A DNA stretch of 64,000 nucleotides from an uncultured Bacillota bacterium (GCA_948465545.1 CAOJXO010000001.1:31728-95727); one strand, 5' to 3'. Shown: positions 45,054 through 52,775, counted from the first letter of the stretch. The notes: generated by a model not told the origin, from the sequence alone. A program made the numbers and translations.

Positions 45054-46013
45054 ATGGAACAATATGAAATTGATTATATTAAGTCCAACTTGCAATCCTA
45101 TCTTGAAACAAAAGGAATTAGAACAGACAAATTTTTCACTTGCATAAATCCAGAACATTCAGATCAACACCCGTCTATGAAATACTTTGATGACTACAAA
45201 ATTCACTGTTTTGGTTGTGGCGCAACCTATGATTTGTTTGGTGCAATTGCAGCAATAGAACATTTGGATCGTAAAGAAGCATTTAAAAAAGCAATTGATT
45301 ATTATGAGAGAAGGACACTGACACCAGATACAATTATTAAGCAAAAAACAGTAAAAAATGAACAAAAACCTGCAAAAAACTATGAAAAAGCATATAAATA
45401 CTGGCAAAATGCTTTAAAAGACAATTTTGAAGCACAAGAATATTTGCTTTCTCGTGGTATTGATTTGGCGACTGCAAACCGTTTTGGATTAGGCTTTAAT
45501 AGCTTTTATTTTGAGAAAACAAATACAAGACTTAATGCGATCACAATCCCCCTTTCAAAAAATTGTTTTTCTGCAAGAAATATAAATCCAAATGAAGAAA
45601 TGAGATATTACAAAACAAAAGACAGTGATGTTGATATTTTCAATAAGCAAGCGATGACAAACAAGCAACCTATTTGTGCAATAACCGAAGGCGAATTTGA
45701 TTGTTTAAGTTTCGAAACTTTAAATGTTAATTGTGTTGGGCTTGGAAGTGCCAACAATGTAAATCTTTTCATTGAAAGTGAGAAAGACAAAAATAAAACT
45801 TTTATTATCGCGCTTGACAATGATGAAGCAGGACAAAAATGGGCACAGAAATTGAAAGAGTATTTCAAAGAAAACAAAATCAAATTTGCAGAGTTTGACA
45901 ATTGCGGATACAAAGATCCAAACGAAGCGTTAGTCAAAGATAAAAGTGCTTTTTCAAAAAGCATTTTTTCTTTAATCAAAAAACTTGAAAAACAAAACAA
46001 TGCTGAAATGTGA
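45054..46013 (+). CDS. DnaG-type primase-like protein (CHC2 zinc finger plus Toprim)
   Basis: 319 aa. The N-terminal CHC2 finger is FFTCINPEHSDQHPSM then IHCFGCGA (about residues 22-63). After a helical linker, the Toprim domain shows AITEGEFDCLS (Glu, about 205) and FIIALDNDEAGQKW (DxD-type, about 246-259). It lacks the DnaB-interacting C-terminal domain of cellular primase, so it is a mobile-element primase. It would prime second-strand synthesis after transfer or replication of the excised circle. Ends in GAAATGTGAGGAG, which doubles as the next ribosome site. Confidence 0.85.
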   Translation: MEQYEIDYIKSNLQSYLETKGIRTDKFFTCINPEHSDQHPSMKYFDDYKIHCFGCGATYDLFGAIAAIEHLDRKEAFKKAIDYYERRTLTPDTIIKQKTVKNEQKPAKNYEKAYKYWQNALKDNFEAQEYLLSRGIDLATANRFGLGFNSFYFEKTNTRLNAITIPLSKNCFSARNINPNEEMRYYKTKDSDVDIFNKQAMTNKQPICAITEGEFDCLSFETLNVNCVGLGSANNVNLFIESEKDKNKTFIIALDNDEAGQKWAQKLKEYFKENKIKFAEFDNCGYKDPNEALVKDKSAFSKSIFSLIKKLEKQNNAEM

Positions 46014-46024
46014 GGAGAAATAAA

Positions 46025-46426
46025 ATGAGCAACTTAGACGAATATATTGACTATAACTTTTATTCTTCAACAACGAGAACTCCCGAATATATCTCGTTTG
46101 AGAGAAAGTATAGAAACTATATCAAAAAACATTTGCCAGAGAACTATTCAATACACAAGTTTAATAACAACCACTTTGAATTTAGTTGTGTGATAAAGAC
46201 AAACAATGAAAAATTCCTTTATATGTCAATCCCTGATGTTAGATATTTTCCTAACGAGTGGAGAAATAACATTTTGATAAGAACTATGGCACACGATCAT
46301 GATTGGACTGCTGGTAGCAACAACCGCACTGATTTAGATCATTTCACAGAAGATATAAAAGAACTAAATGAAAGAGGATATGTTAGTTTTCACTCACGAA
46401 AACAAACACATGACTACGAAATGTAA
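46025..46426 (+). CDS. Small hypothetical protein, 133 aa
   Basis: Start ATG 46025 follows GAGGAG. Soluble, rich in aromatic and basic residues (YRNYIKKHLPENYSIHKF). It has a segment RTMAHDHDWTAGSNNRT whose His/Asp/Trp content could bind metal, but no family is recognised. Located between the primase and the methyltransferase, and ends in GAAATGTAA. Confidence 0.55.
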   Translation: MSNLDEYIDYNFYSSTTRTPEYISFERKYRNYIKKHLPENYSIHKFNNNHFEFSCVIKTNNEKFLYMSIPDVRYFPNEWRNNILIRTMAHDHDWTAGSNNRTDLDHFTEDIKELNERGYVSFHSRKQTHDYEM

Positions 46427-46441
46427 AAAAGGAAGAAAACT

Positions 46442-47548
46442 ATGCAACAATCAATTTTTGATTTGTTGGGTAGCGAAGGCGAAAGATTTAAGGCAAAAGA
46501 AAGCACTGATTGGAATTGGAGTTTCAAAGATTATCCACAAAGCAACGGACTGAAAGTATTTAGTTGTTTTGCTTGTGGTGGTGGCAGCACAATGGGATAT
46601 AAACTTGCAGGCTTTGATGTTGTTGGCTGTTTGGAAATTGATAAACGCATGAATGACCTTTATGTGAAAAATCATAATCCTAAGCATAACTTTGTCATGG
46701 ATATACGAGATTTTAATAATATCCCAAACAATGAATTGCCACAAGAACTCTTTGAACTTGACATCTTGGACGGAAGTCCACCATGCACAACATTCTCTAT
46801 GGCAGGAAAACGAGAAAAAACTTGGGGAAAGAAAAAGAAATTTCGTGAAGGACAAAAAGAACAGACTCTTGACGATTTGGCTTTTGTCTTTATTGAAACA
46901 GTAAACAAACTTCGCCCCAAGTTTGTTGTCATGGAAAATGTTGAAGGGCTTATGAACGGAAATGCTTGGAAGTATGTGCAAAACATATACAAGCACTTTC
47001 ACGATATTGGCTACAAAGTAAAACACTGGCTTTTAAAAGGCGAACACATGGGGATCCCCCAGAAGCGCCACAGAGTGTTTTTTGTAGCCACCAGACTTGA
47101 TTTGGACCTTGATAAGCTCAACATGACATTCAACTATAAACCAATCCCTTTCGGGCAAATAAAGGCCGATTATGGCTCAAATATGCCTTTATATGACACT
47201 TTGCAGAAACTTGTAGTCCATGCAAAATATGGTGATCGAAATTTACAGAACGCTTGCTTAAAAACACGAGGCAAGAGCTCTTTTTTTAATTACTGTTTTG
47301 TGTATGATGAACAAGTCTCCCCAACAATAACCGCCCACTGCAATAATATTCGGTGGGATACAAAAACCTTTTTGTCAAAACAAGACATTGTTTCAATCTC
47401 AACCTTTCCACAAGACTATAATTTTTTAAGCAAAAGTTTAGACCATGTTTCCTATGTGTGCGGAATGAGTGTTCCGCCCGTCATGATTAAAAGAGTTGCT
47501 GAAAGAATTTATCAACTTTTGAGAGGTGAAAATGAGCGAACTATCTGA
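46442..47548 (+). CDS. C5-cytosine DNA methyltransferase
   Basis: 368 aa with the ordered motifs of the family: I FSCFACGGGSTMGYKLAGF (about residues 40-58), IV GSPPCTTFSMAG with the catalytic Cys (about 111-122), VI VMENVEGL (about 161-168), VIII PQKRHRVFFVA (about 205-215), a short target-recognition region, and X GMSVPPVMIKRVAERIY near the end. No restriction enzyme is encoded beside it, so it is an orphan methylase that probably shields the element from host restriction. Target sequence cannot be read from the gene. Overlaps the next gene by 17 bp. Confidence 0.92.
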   Translation: MQQSIFDLLGSEGERFKAKESTDWNWSFKDYPQSNGLKVFSCFACGGGSTMGYKLAGFDVVGCLEIDKRMNDLYVKNHNPKHNFVMDIRDFNNIPNNELPQELFELDILDGSPPCTTFSMAGKREKTWGKKKKFREGQKEQTLDDLAFVFIETVNKLRPKFVVMENVEGLMNGNAWKYVQNIYKHFHDIGYKVKHWLLKGEHMGIPQKRHRVFFVATRLDLDLDKLNMTFNYKPIPFGQIKADYGSNMPLYDTLQKLVVHAKYGDRNLQNACLKTRGKSSFFNYCFVYDEQVSPTITAHCNNIRWDTKTFLSKQDIVSISTFPQDYNFLSKSLDHVSYVCGMSVPPVMIKRVAERIYQLLRGENERTI

Positions 47549-47927
47549 CAAAAGAAACTTAATACGAAAACTAAAAGAAATAAAAGAAAATCTCTCTTAC
47601 GATTATCAAAAAAACTATTCAGACATCTGGGACACTTGTGCCGACTTTGAAAACGAATATGGTGGCATTTATTTGTGCGACCATATCCACGATTTTGGCT
47701 TACTTGATGAAGATGATACGCAATATTGGCTTGAACAAAATAACAACGATCTTGACAGACTGCGTTATTTCATTGGCGACACTTATTCGTCTGATATGTA
47801 TAGGCTAAACGCCTATGGCAATTTAGAAAATATTGGCATTGAAGATTTTAAAGATTTGTGCGATGAACTGATTGATGTTGTAAGAGATGACTTAAAGAGT
47901 TTGAAATTAGCAGAAAATGTGAGGTAA
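47532..47927 (+). CDS. Small acidic hypothetical protein, 131 aa
   Basis: Start ATG 47532 follows GAGAGGTG; GTG 47526 is the alternative. Highly acidic (many Asp/Glu; DFGLLDEDDTQYWLEQNNND), helical, no Cys clusters, no membrane segment. DNA-mimic anti-restriction proteins are acidic in this way, but the similarity is only in charge. Its end carries GAAAATGTGAGG in a shifted frame, so the junction motif is kept as DNA rather than as peptide. Confidence 0.6.
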   Translation: MSELSDKRNLIRKLKEIKENLSYDYQKNYSDIWDTCADFENEYGGIYLCDHIHDFGLLDEDDTQYWLEQNNNDLDRLRYFIGDTYSSDMYRLNAYGNLENIGIEDFKDLCDELIDVVRDDLKSLKLAENVR

Positions 47928-47929
47928 AT

Positions 47930-48607
47930 ATGGAAAATGAATTTGTAGAACAATATGACGAAAATCAAATTAGACAATTTTTTAAGGCTTGCGAAGGCCA
48001 CAAATATGAGTGCTTTTATAAAATGATATTTGCTTACAGACTTTCAAGATTGGAACTTATGAACATGAAATGGAGTGATATTGATTTTGTTAAAAATACA
48101 ATCACTATACATCATATTTCACGAAATGGTGTAGATGATTATCATGCTTATTACACTCATTTGAAAAGAGATGAAGAATTTGCACGCACTTATCCCCTTT
48201 TGCCACACATTAAAGATTTGCTGATAAATGAGCAACAAAAACAACTCCAAAACTCTATAAGCTGCACTGACTACGATTTCAGCAATAGAGATTATCTTTG
48301 TGTAAGAGAAAATGGCAAAATGATGAACGCCAGAACACTGAGCAGAAACATCAAATATATCACAAGAGATCACAATCTTCCAGAGTGTTTAATTACAGGA
48401 ATTAAAGACAGCGCAAGTGAATATCTTTTTGTTCGTGCTGAAAATGCCAACCTTTTCAGATGTTGGACAAGATTTGATTTCAATATTAGACGTATGAACA
48501 TTTATGGAGATTATAATCTTCGCAGAAATCAAAAATGGCAAAAACTATTAAATAGCATGATTGATCAATCCTCATCAAGACAGAGAACAGAACAAAGTGA
48601 AATGTGA
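47930..48607 (+). CDS. Degenerate tyrosine-recombinase-like protein
   Basis: 225 aa matching only the catalytic domain of tyrosine integrases. FAYRLSRLELMNMKWSDIDF (about residues 31-50) aligns with the true integrase FYGFRRSELLGLKWKSIDF, but the catalytic Arg position reads Ser. The HxxR box reads TGIKDSASEYLF in place of HDLRHSCASLLL, and the third box is altered (RCWTRFDF), while the Tyr is kept in MNIYGDY. Most active-site residues are thus lost although the fold is probably intact. Placed just before the excisionase and integrase, it may be a regulatory partner or directionality factor. Decay from a duplicated integrase is the alternative. Confidence 0.7.
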   Translation: MENEFVEQYDENQIRQFFKACEGHKYECFYKMIFAYRLSRLELMNMKWSDIDFVKNTITIHHISRNGVDDYHAYYTHLKRDEEFARTYPLLPHIKDLLINEQQKQLQNSISCTDYDFSNRDYLCVRENGKMMNARTLSRNIKYITRDHNLPECLITGIKDSASEYLFVRAENANLFRCWTRFDFNIRRMNIYGDYNLRRNQKWQKLLNSMIDQSSSRQRTEQSEM

Positions 48608-48615
48608 GGTTAGAA

Positions 48616-48828
48616 ATGAACAGACTTTTGGAACTTTCAGCAGTCATGTTTAAGGAATATCCAGACTGCGTGAATATGAAACAATTACAAGAAATGCTTG
48701 GAATAAAACGAACGAAAACTTATGAATTACTACAAAATGGCGAAATTAAAGCAAAAAAGATAGGCAAAGACTACAAGATACCTAAGTATAATGTGCTTGC
48801 CTATCTTTTTAATGAGGAACAATTATGA
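48616..48828 (+). CDS. xis: Excisionase-like HTH protein, 70 aa
   Basis: Start ATG 48616 is chosen because GAGG lies six bases upstream. The MerR/excisionase-type helix-turn-helix is MKQLQEMLGIKRTKTYELLQ followed by GEIKAKKIGKDYKIPKYNV, the DNA-binding wing. Its stop overlaps the integrase ATG. Xis proteins bend the attachment site and favour excision over integration, matching its place next to the integrase and the right end. Confidence 0.85.
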   Translation: MNRLLELSAVMFKEYPDCVNMKQLQEMLGIKRTKTYELLQNGEIKAKKIGKDYKIPKYNVLAYLFNEEQL

Positions 48829-50102
48829 CAGGTAAAACGGAAGTTATCAATGGAATCTACTATTTGACAATTTACTACAAAGACTCTCTCAACCGCCACA
48901 GAAGAACAAGAATTAAAACTGACTTGCCAGAACGCGGAAATAAGAAAGCTGCTGAAAAACTCTTGAAAGAAAAACTGGAAAACTTTGATATTGCAGAATA
49001 CGAAAGTGTTTCAGATGAAAGAATAGTTAATAAAAATATAATCTTTATTGATTATATTGAACAATATGTTTTAGATAAGAAGAAAGAGTTAAGTCCAGCA
49101 GCATATTATTCTTACGAAAACTGCGTGAAAACCATAAAAGAATATTTTGGAAATAAATTGTTGTTGAAAGATGTGACCTATCATCATATTGAAGATTTCT
49201 ATGATTATCTTAGAAATGAACGCGGAAACACTAACACAACAATAAAACATTATGCTGTCATTTTATCGCCAGCATTACGAAAAGCATATAGAGATGACTT
49301 GATCCCCAAAAATCCCTACGAATTTATGCCAAAACTTAAAAGAGAAAAACACAAAACAGAGTTTTATAACAAAGAAGAGTTAGAAACTCTTTTTTCTTTT
49401 ACTGATAAAACCCGATTGGGACTTATTGTCCGAGTGGCTGCTTTTTATGGATTTAGGCGAAGTGAATTGTTGGGATTAAAATGGAAGTCTATTGATTTCA
49501 AAAAGAAAATCATAACTGTTGAAAACAAAATCATAAGAATAAACGGACAACTTTATCAGTCTGAAAAACTTAAAACAGACGCAAGTTTAAGATCTTTGCC
49601 ATTATTGCCCAAAATTGAAGAATTGCTTTTAAAACGCAAAGAAGAAATTGAATGCAATAAAAAGCTCTATGGCAAATCTTATATCCACAACTTTGATGAA
49701 TATGTTTTTGTTGACGATTACGGAGACATTATCTTCCCCGATTGGGTATCAAATAATTTCAGATTGTTGTTAAAGAGAAACAATCTTAAACACATTCGCT
49801 TTCACGACTTGCGACATAGCTGCGCCAGCCTTTTGCTTGCAAATAATGTGCCGATGAAGAATATCCAAGAATGGCTTGGACACGCCAATTACAGCACAAC
49901 TGCCGATGTCTATTCTCACTTGGACTTTTCATCTAAAATCAGATCTGGGGATATTATTGGAACACAACTTTCAGAATATGATTATAAAGACGCTTTAAGC
50001 AAGAAAGATTTGGAACTTGAAATAAAGAGATTAAACCGCTTGCTTGAAGAAAAACAAGCACTTTTAAACAAGAAAAAAATTGCCGACAGCGGAATGGGAT
50101 AA
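48825..50102 (+). CDS. int: Tyrosine recombinase integrase of the ICE
   Basis: 425 aa. An N-terminal arm-binding domain (GIYYLTIYYKDSLNRHRRTRI, residues about 10-30) is followed by a SAM-like core-binding domain (about 65-165). The catalytic residues are Arg in FYGFRRSELLGLKW (about 210), HDLRHSCAS (about 326), WLGH (about 349) and the nucleophile Tyr in TADVYSHL (about 362). A C-terminal helix ends the protein. Tn916-type layout. It should recombine the 7-bp core TCCGAAG at the tRNA-Arg anticodon loop, using the repeats at 4,151-4,191 and 50,110-50,228 as arm sites. Confidence 0.95.
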   Translation: MTGKTEVINGIYYLTIYYKDSLNRHRRTRIKTDLPERGNKKAAEKLLKEKLENFDIAEYESVSDERIVNKNIIFIDYIEQYVLDKKKELSPAAYYSYENCVKTIKEYFGNKLLLKDVTYHHIEDFYDYLRNERGNTNTTIKHYAVILSPALRKAYRDDLIPKNPYEFMPKLKREKHKTEFYNKEELETLFSFTDKTRLGLIVRVAAFYGFRRSELLGLKWKSIDFKKKIITVENKIIRINGQLYQSEKLKTDASLRSLPLLPKIEELLLKRKEEIECNKKLYGKSYIHNFDEYVFVDDYGDIIFPDWVSNNFRLLLKRNNLKHIRFHDLRHSCASLLLANNVPMKNIQEWLGHANYSTTADVYSHLDFSSKIRSGDIIGTQLSEYDYKDALSKKDLELEIKRLNRLLEEKQALLNKKKIADSGMG

Positions 50103-50109
50103 CGCCAAT

Positions 50110-50228
50110 TTGCAAAAATCTTGCAAAAATAACACCATACGATACAATACGAAATTGTCCGAAATTAAACGGAATTAAGCCACTTTTTTGCAGAAATTCG
50201 TCACAAATTCGTCACAAATTCGTCACAA
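50110..50228 (+). repeat. Right-end integrase arm-type repeats
   Basis: TTGCAAAAAT at 50,110-50,119 and 50,121-50,130, then ATTCGTCACAA three times in tandem at 50,196-50,206, 50,207-50,217 and 50,218-50,228. The same motifs lie at the left end (4,151-4,191). From 50,229 to 50,349 there is no gene, only T-arm-like segments TCGAACCCC (50,284-50,292), GGGGTTCGA (50,316-50,324) and GGGGGTTCGA (50,327-50,336). Confidence 0.75.
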
Positions 50229-50343
50229 AGCCCACTTTTGCTTGCTTTTTTCAGAAAAAATCGTTAAATTTGGCTATCAAAAATCGAACCCCCTCACTAA
50301 AAAATTTTGCGTTAAGGGGTTCGAGTGGGGGTTCGAGAGAGAT

Positions 50344-50374
50344 AAAAAATGTAGCGATTGTCAAAATCGCTACA
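50344..50374 (-). terminator. Terminator of the element-borne tRNA-Arg gene
   Basis: On the minus strand, 10-bp arms TGTAGCGATT/AATCGCTACA (50,374-50,350) followed by six T, 27 bp after the tRNA 3' end. It shows that the tRNA at 50,401-50,475 is a self-contained transcription unit. Confidence 0.75.
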
Positions 50375-50400
50375 TGCCCCTAAAATAAAGGGATTTAAGG

Positions 50401-50475
50401 TGGTGCTCCCGTCAGGATTTGAACCCGAGACCTTTGTTCCGAAGACAAATGTGATATCCATTTCACTACGGGAGC
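50401..50475 (-). tRNA. Complete tRNA-Arg(UCG) carried by the element
   Basis: 75 nt including an encoded CCA. Acceptor GCTCCCG/CGGGAGC pairs perfectly, the D stem is GTGA/TCAC, the anticodon stem TTTGT/ACAAA holds loop CTTCGGA (anticodon TCG, reads CGA), and the T arm is CGGGTTCAAATCCTG. It lies inside the element, between the integrase and attR, with the same anticodon as the tRNA that the insertion splits, so it can replace the lost function. Its anticodon loop also contains the 7-bp attachment core. Confidence 0.92.
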
Positions 50476-50530
50476 ATATAAAATTTTCAGCATTTTTGAA
50501 AAGGGAACACTCAAACCCCCACAAACTCTC

Positions 50531-50568
50531 TCCGAAGACCATTGTGCTATCCATTACACCACGAGAGC
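50531..50568 (-). tRNA. 5' half of disrupted tRNA-Arg(UCG); attR core at 50531-50537
   Basis: Minus strand from 50,568: acceptor strand GCTCTCG, D arm, stem half ATGGT and loop CTTCGGA, after which the tRNA sequence stops. The next bases in the element (50,530 leftward) resemble a decayed 3' half: GGGTTTGAGT recalls the T arm GGGTTCGAGT, but the stem half is GAGAG and cannot pair with ATGGT. The true 3' half is at 3,939-3,982. This remnant keeps the chromosomal promoter side. Confidence 0.85.
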
Positions 50569-50730
50569 ATTTATTTACTTTTTATTATAACCTCTTTTTA
50601 AATTTTTGCAAGTCTTTATCAAGTCTTTATAAACTTATCTTGTAAAAATAACTAAAATACACATATTATCCTTGTAAATGTTTGATTTTTTGCGTCAAAA
50701 ATGCTATTTTATAAGCAAAGAGGTTGTTTT

Positions 50731-52749
50731 ATGAGTAAATTTAAGAAAACTATTATATTTACGGTGTTATTTACTATTTTAGGTTACGGAGTAGGACTTG
50801 CTATTGCCTATGCAACAAGCGGACAATTTACAATGCCAGATATATTGTTTGACAAATTATCTTTAAGCTGTGCTGCGATTGGGTTATGTGGAGGCTTCGC
50901 ACTTGGGCTTGCTTCAAAAGCCAAGAAAAAAGATAATGGAAAAAATACTGGTGAAACTGCAAGGGGCGAAAAGTTGGATGTTGAAACAGACTCTACTTAC
51001 GCAACACCTGCAAGCATCAAAGCAGATTCAGATTTTATCAATACCACTTGGGAAAAACTTCCTTCCGTAAAAACAACAGGCTTCCCTTTCAGAAACAAAA
51101 TGGAAGGCGGACATTACAATGTCAGCATGAAGTATGAAACGCACTCTCTTGTTATTGGTACTACTGGTACAGGTAAAACTCAAATCTTCGCAAATCCAAC
51201 AATAAGAATCTTGGCTCATTCCGCCGAAAAACCATCAATCGTTTTGACCGACCCTAAAGGCGAGTTGTATAAAGATAATGCTAATGTTCTTCGCAAGGAA
51301 GGTTACAATGTTATTGTTCTTGACCTTGAAGATCCTTACTCATCTTCACGCTGGAATCCTATGGAGCCTGCATTTAGACTCTATCAAAGGGCAGGACATC
51401 TTGCACAAGAAGTTAAAAAGTTTTCAAACTGCAAACCTAGTGATGTTGGATATGAAATGTTTTCTGAATCGGAATTAAATGGTGTAACCTACGGCGAAAG
51501 TTGGTTCGGTTTTGAAGGAAAAGCATTCCCTAACAACGAAATTCTTAAACATGAACTTGAATCAAGACAGGCACAACTTGAAACTGAAGCAAAAGCAAAA
51601 TTACGTAATATAGCAATTTCACTTATTCCAATTCTCCCCGACACAAAAGAGCCTTCTTGGCCTCAAGGTTGTCAAGACCTCATTACTGGTATCATGCAAG
51701 GTATGCTTGAAGATTCCCGCAATCCAGAACTTGGAATGACCCTTGATAAATTCAACTTCTACAACTTATATAAGATTGCAATGCATCGTGACCCTGGTGA
51801 TGTAATCCTTAAAACCATGAGCCAGTATTGCGAAGGTCGTGACCCGATCAGATCCAGTGTAAAAAGCCTTATGTCTACCATTTGCTATACCAGCCCTACA
51901 ACACAAAAGTCATACTTAGGAACACTTGGTTCAAGCCTTGGTAAAACACTTGGCGATGACGGTATTCTTTACATGACAAGCGGAACAGATATTGATTTCA
52001 CTCGTATTCCAGAAGAGCCTACTGCATTCTTCATAAGAATACCAGACCATAAAGCAGAGCGTCACCCTCTTGGAACTCTTTGTGTAGAACAACTTTATTC
52101 AGAACTTGTTGATATTGCAAATAGAACAGTAGATTCCAACGGCAAGCCTACTGGAAAACTTAAAAGACAGGTGTATTTCATTCTTGATGAGTTTGGTAAT
52201 ATGCCTCCATTCCAAAGTTTTGATAAGATGATGAACGTTGCACGTTCAAGAAATATCCGTATTGAAATTATCTTGCAAGCGTATAAACAACTTGACGTCC
52301 TCTACGGACCTGAAAAAGCAAAGAATATTCTTGGCGGATTTCAAATGCAAGTATTCCTTGGTTCTGAAGACCAAGAAACTATTCAATCCTTCTCAGACTC
52401 TTGCGGACAGATTACTGTATACACCCAAGAAGAATCTAAATCAGAATCCGAAAGCAAAGGCGAAAAGAGTACCACAACCAATAAGAGCACCCAACGTCAC
52501 AGACGTAACCTTGTTGAAAAAGAAGTGCTTCGTGCCCTGCCTAAATGGAATGTTGTAGTAAAACTTTTCCGTAAGCCTATTATTAAGGAAGAGATGACCC
52601 CATTCTGGAACACCCCATGTATGGAAAAAGATGAGGCTAAAGCACCAGTTGTTCTTGCAAAAAGTCTTGATTACGACCATATCTACTATGACTATGAAAG
52701 ACGCAACAAACTTCTTGTTAAACCAAAAAGCCCATTCGATAGATTTTAA
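50731..52749 (+). CDS. Second VirD4/TraG-like ATPase, in the right flank
   Basis: 672 aa from ATG 50731, chosen for AAAGAGG upstream. Two N-terminal membrane helices (about residues 6-28 and 40-58), Walker A VIGTTGTGKTQIF (about 142-154) and Walker B VYFILDEFGNMPP (about 479-491) define a type IV coupling ATPase. It is related to, but clearly distinct from, the element's VirD4 at 29,329, and codon choice differs (more CCT, CGT and GGT). No relaxase or VirB gene accompanies it. It lies just outside attR, so it may be a remnant of another element or a chromosomal secretion component. A terminator follows. Confidence 0.9.
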   Translation: MSKFKKTIIFTVLFTILGYGVGLAIAYATSGQFTMPDILFDKLSLSCAAIGLCGGFALGLASKAKKKDNGKNTGETARGEKLDVETDSTYATPASIKADSDFINTTWEKLPSVKTTGFPFRNKMEGGHYNVSMKYETHSLVIGTTGTGKTQIFANPTIRILAHSAEKPSIVLTDPKGELYKDNANVLRKEGYNVIVLDLEDPYSSSRWNPMEPAFRLYQRAGHLAQEVKKFSNCKPSDVGYEMFSESELNGVTYGESWFGFEGKAFPNNEILKHELESRQAQLETEAKAKLRNIAISLIPILPDTKEPSWPQGCQDLITGIMQGMLEDSRNPELGMTLDKFNFYNLYKIAMHRDPGDVILKTMSQYCEGRDPIRSSVKSLMSTICYTSPTTQKSYLGTLGSSLGKTLGDDGILYMTSGTDIDFTRIPEEPTAFFIRIPDHKAERHPLGTLCVEQLYSELVDIANRTVDSNGKPTGKLKRQVYFILDEFGNMPPFQSFDKMMNVARSRNIRIEIILQAYKQLDVLYGPEKAKNILGGFQMQVFLGSEDQETIQSFSDSCGQITVYTQEESKSESESKGEKSTTTNKSTQRHRRNLVEKEVLRALPKWNVVVKLFRKPIIKEEMTPFWNTPCMEKDEAKAPVVLAKSLDYDHIYYDYERRNKLLVKPKSPFDRF

Positions 52750-52775
52750 AAAAGACGGAACTCCCGTCTTTTTTT
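52749..52775 (+). terminator. Terminator after the second VirD4-like gene
   Basis: Ten-bp arms AAAAAGACGG/CCGTCTTTTT with a 5-nt loop and T-run. The 52,776-52,931 stretch holds no clear gene; a small dyad CCTCAT/ATGAGG lies just before the next start. Confidence 0.85.

Larger units (their letters stand above)
3983..50537 (+). mobile_element. 46.6-kb integrative and conjugative element in tRNA-Arg(UCG)
   Basis: Boundaries are set by the 7-bp core TCCGAAG shared by attL (3976-3982) and attR (50531-50537), which splits a tRNA-Arg gene at its anticodon loop. The element contains integrase, excisionase-like protein, relaxase, VirD4, VirB4, VirB6-like and VirB2-like genes, a primase, a LexA-like regulator and a candidate oriT, so it appears complete for excision and transfer. 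Both ends carry matching short repeats (TTGCAAAAAT pairs and ATTCGTCACAA copies) expected of integrase arm sites. Its transfer proteins resemble those named Mbov_0395/0396/0397 in mycoplasma ICEs. Cargo occupies about 4.2-25.4 kb. Boundaries are inferred from sequence; excision is not shown. Confidence 0.9.

Noticed and set aside
50196-50228. CRISPR array or replication iterons
   Set aside because: Three 11-bp tandem copies without spacers, shared with the other end of the element, fit integrase arm sites better; no cas or rep gene lies nearby.
50401-50475. Intact tRNA-Arg as the attR itself, restored in the usual way
   Set aside because: The left-end 3' half (ACCAT) does not pair with its stem half (TTTGT) but pairs perfectly with ATGGT of the 50,531-50,568 half.
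50358-50645. Reading frames of 80-95 aa around the tRNA-Arg genes
   Set aside because: They cover the intact tRNA and the tRNA half on either strand; no ribosome sites.
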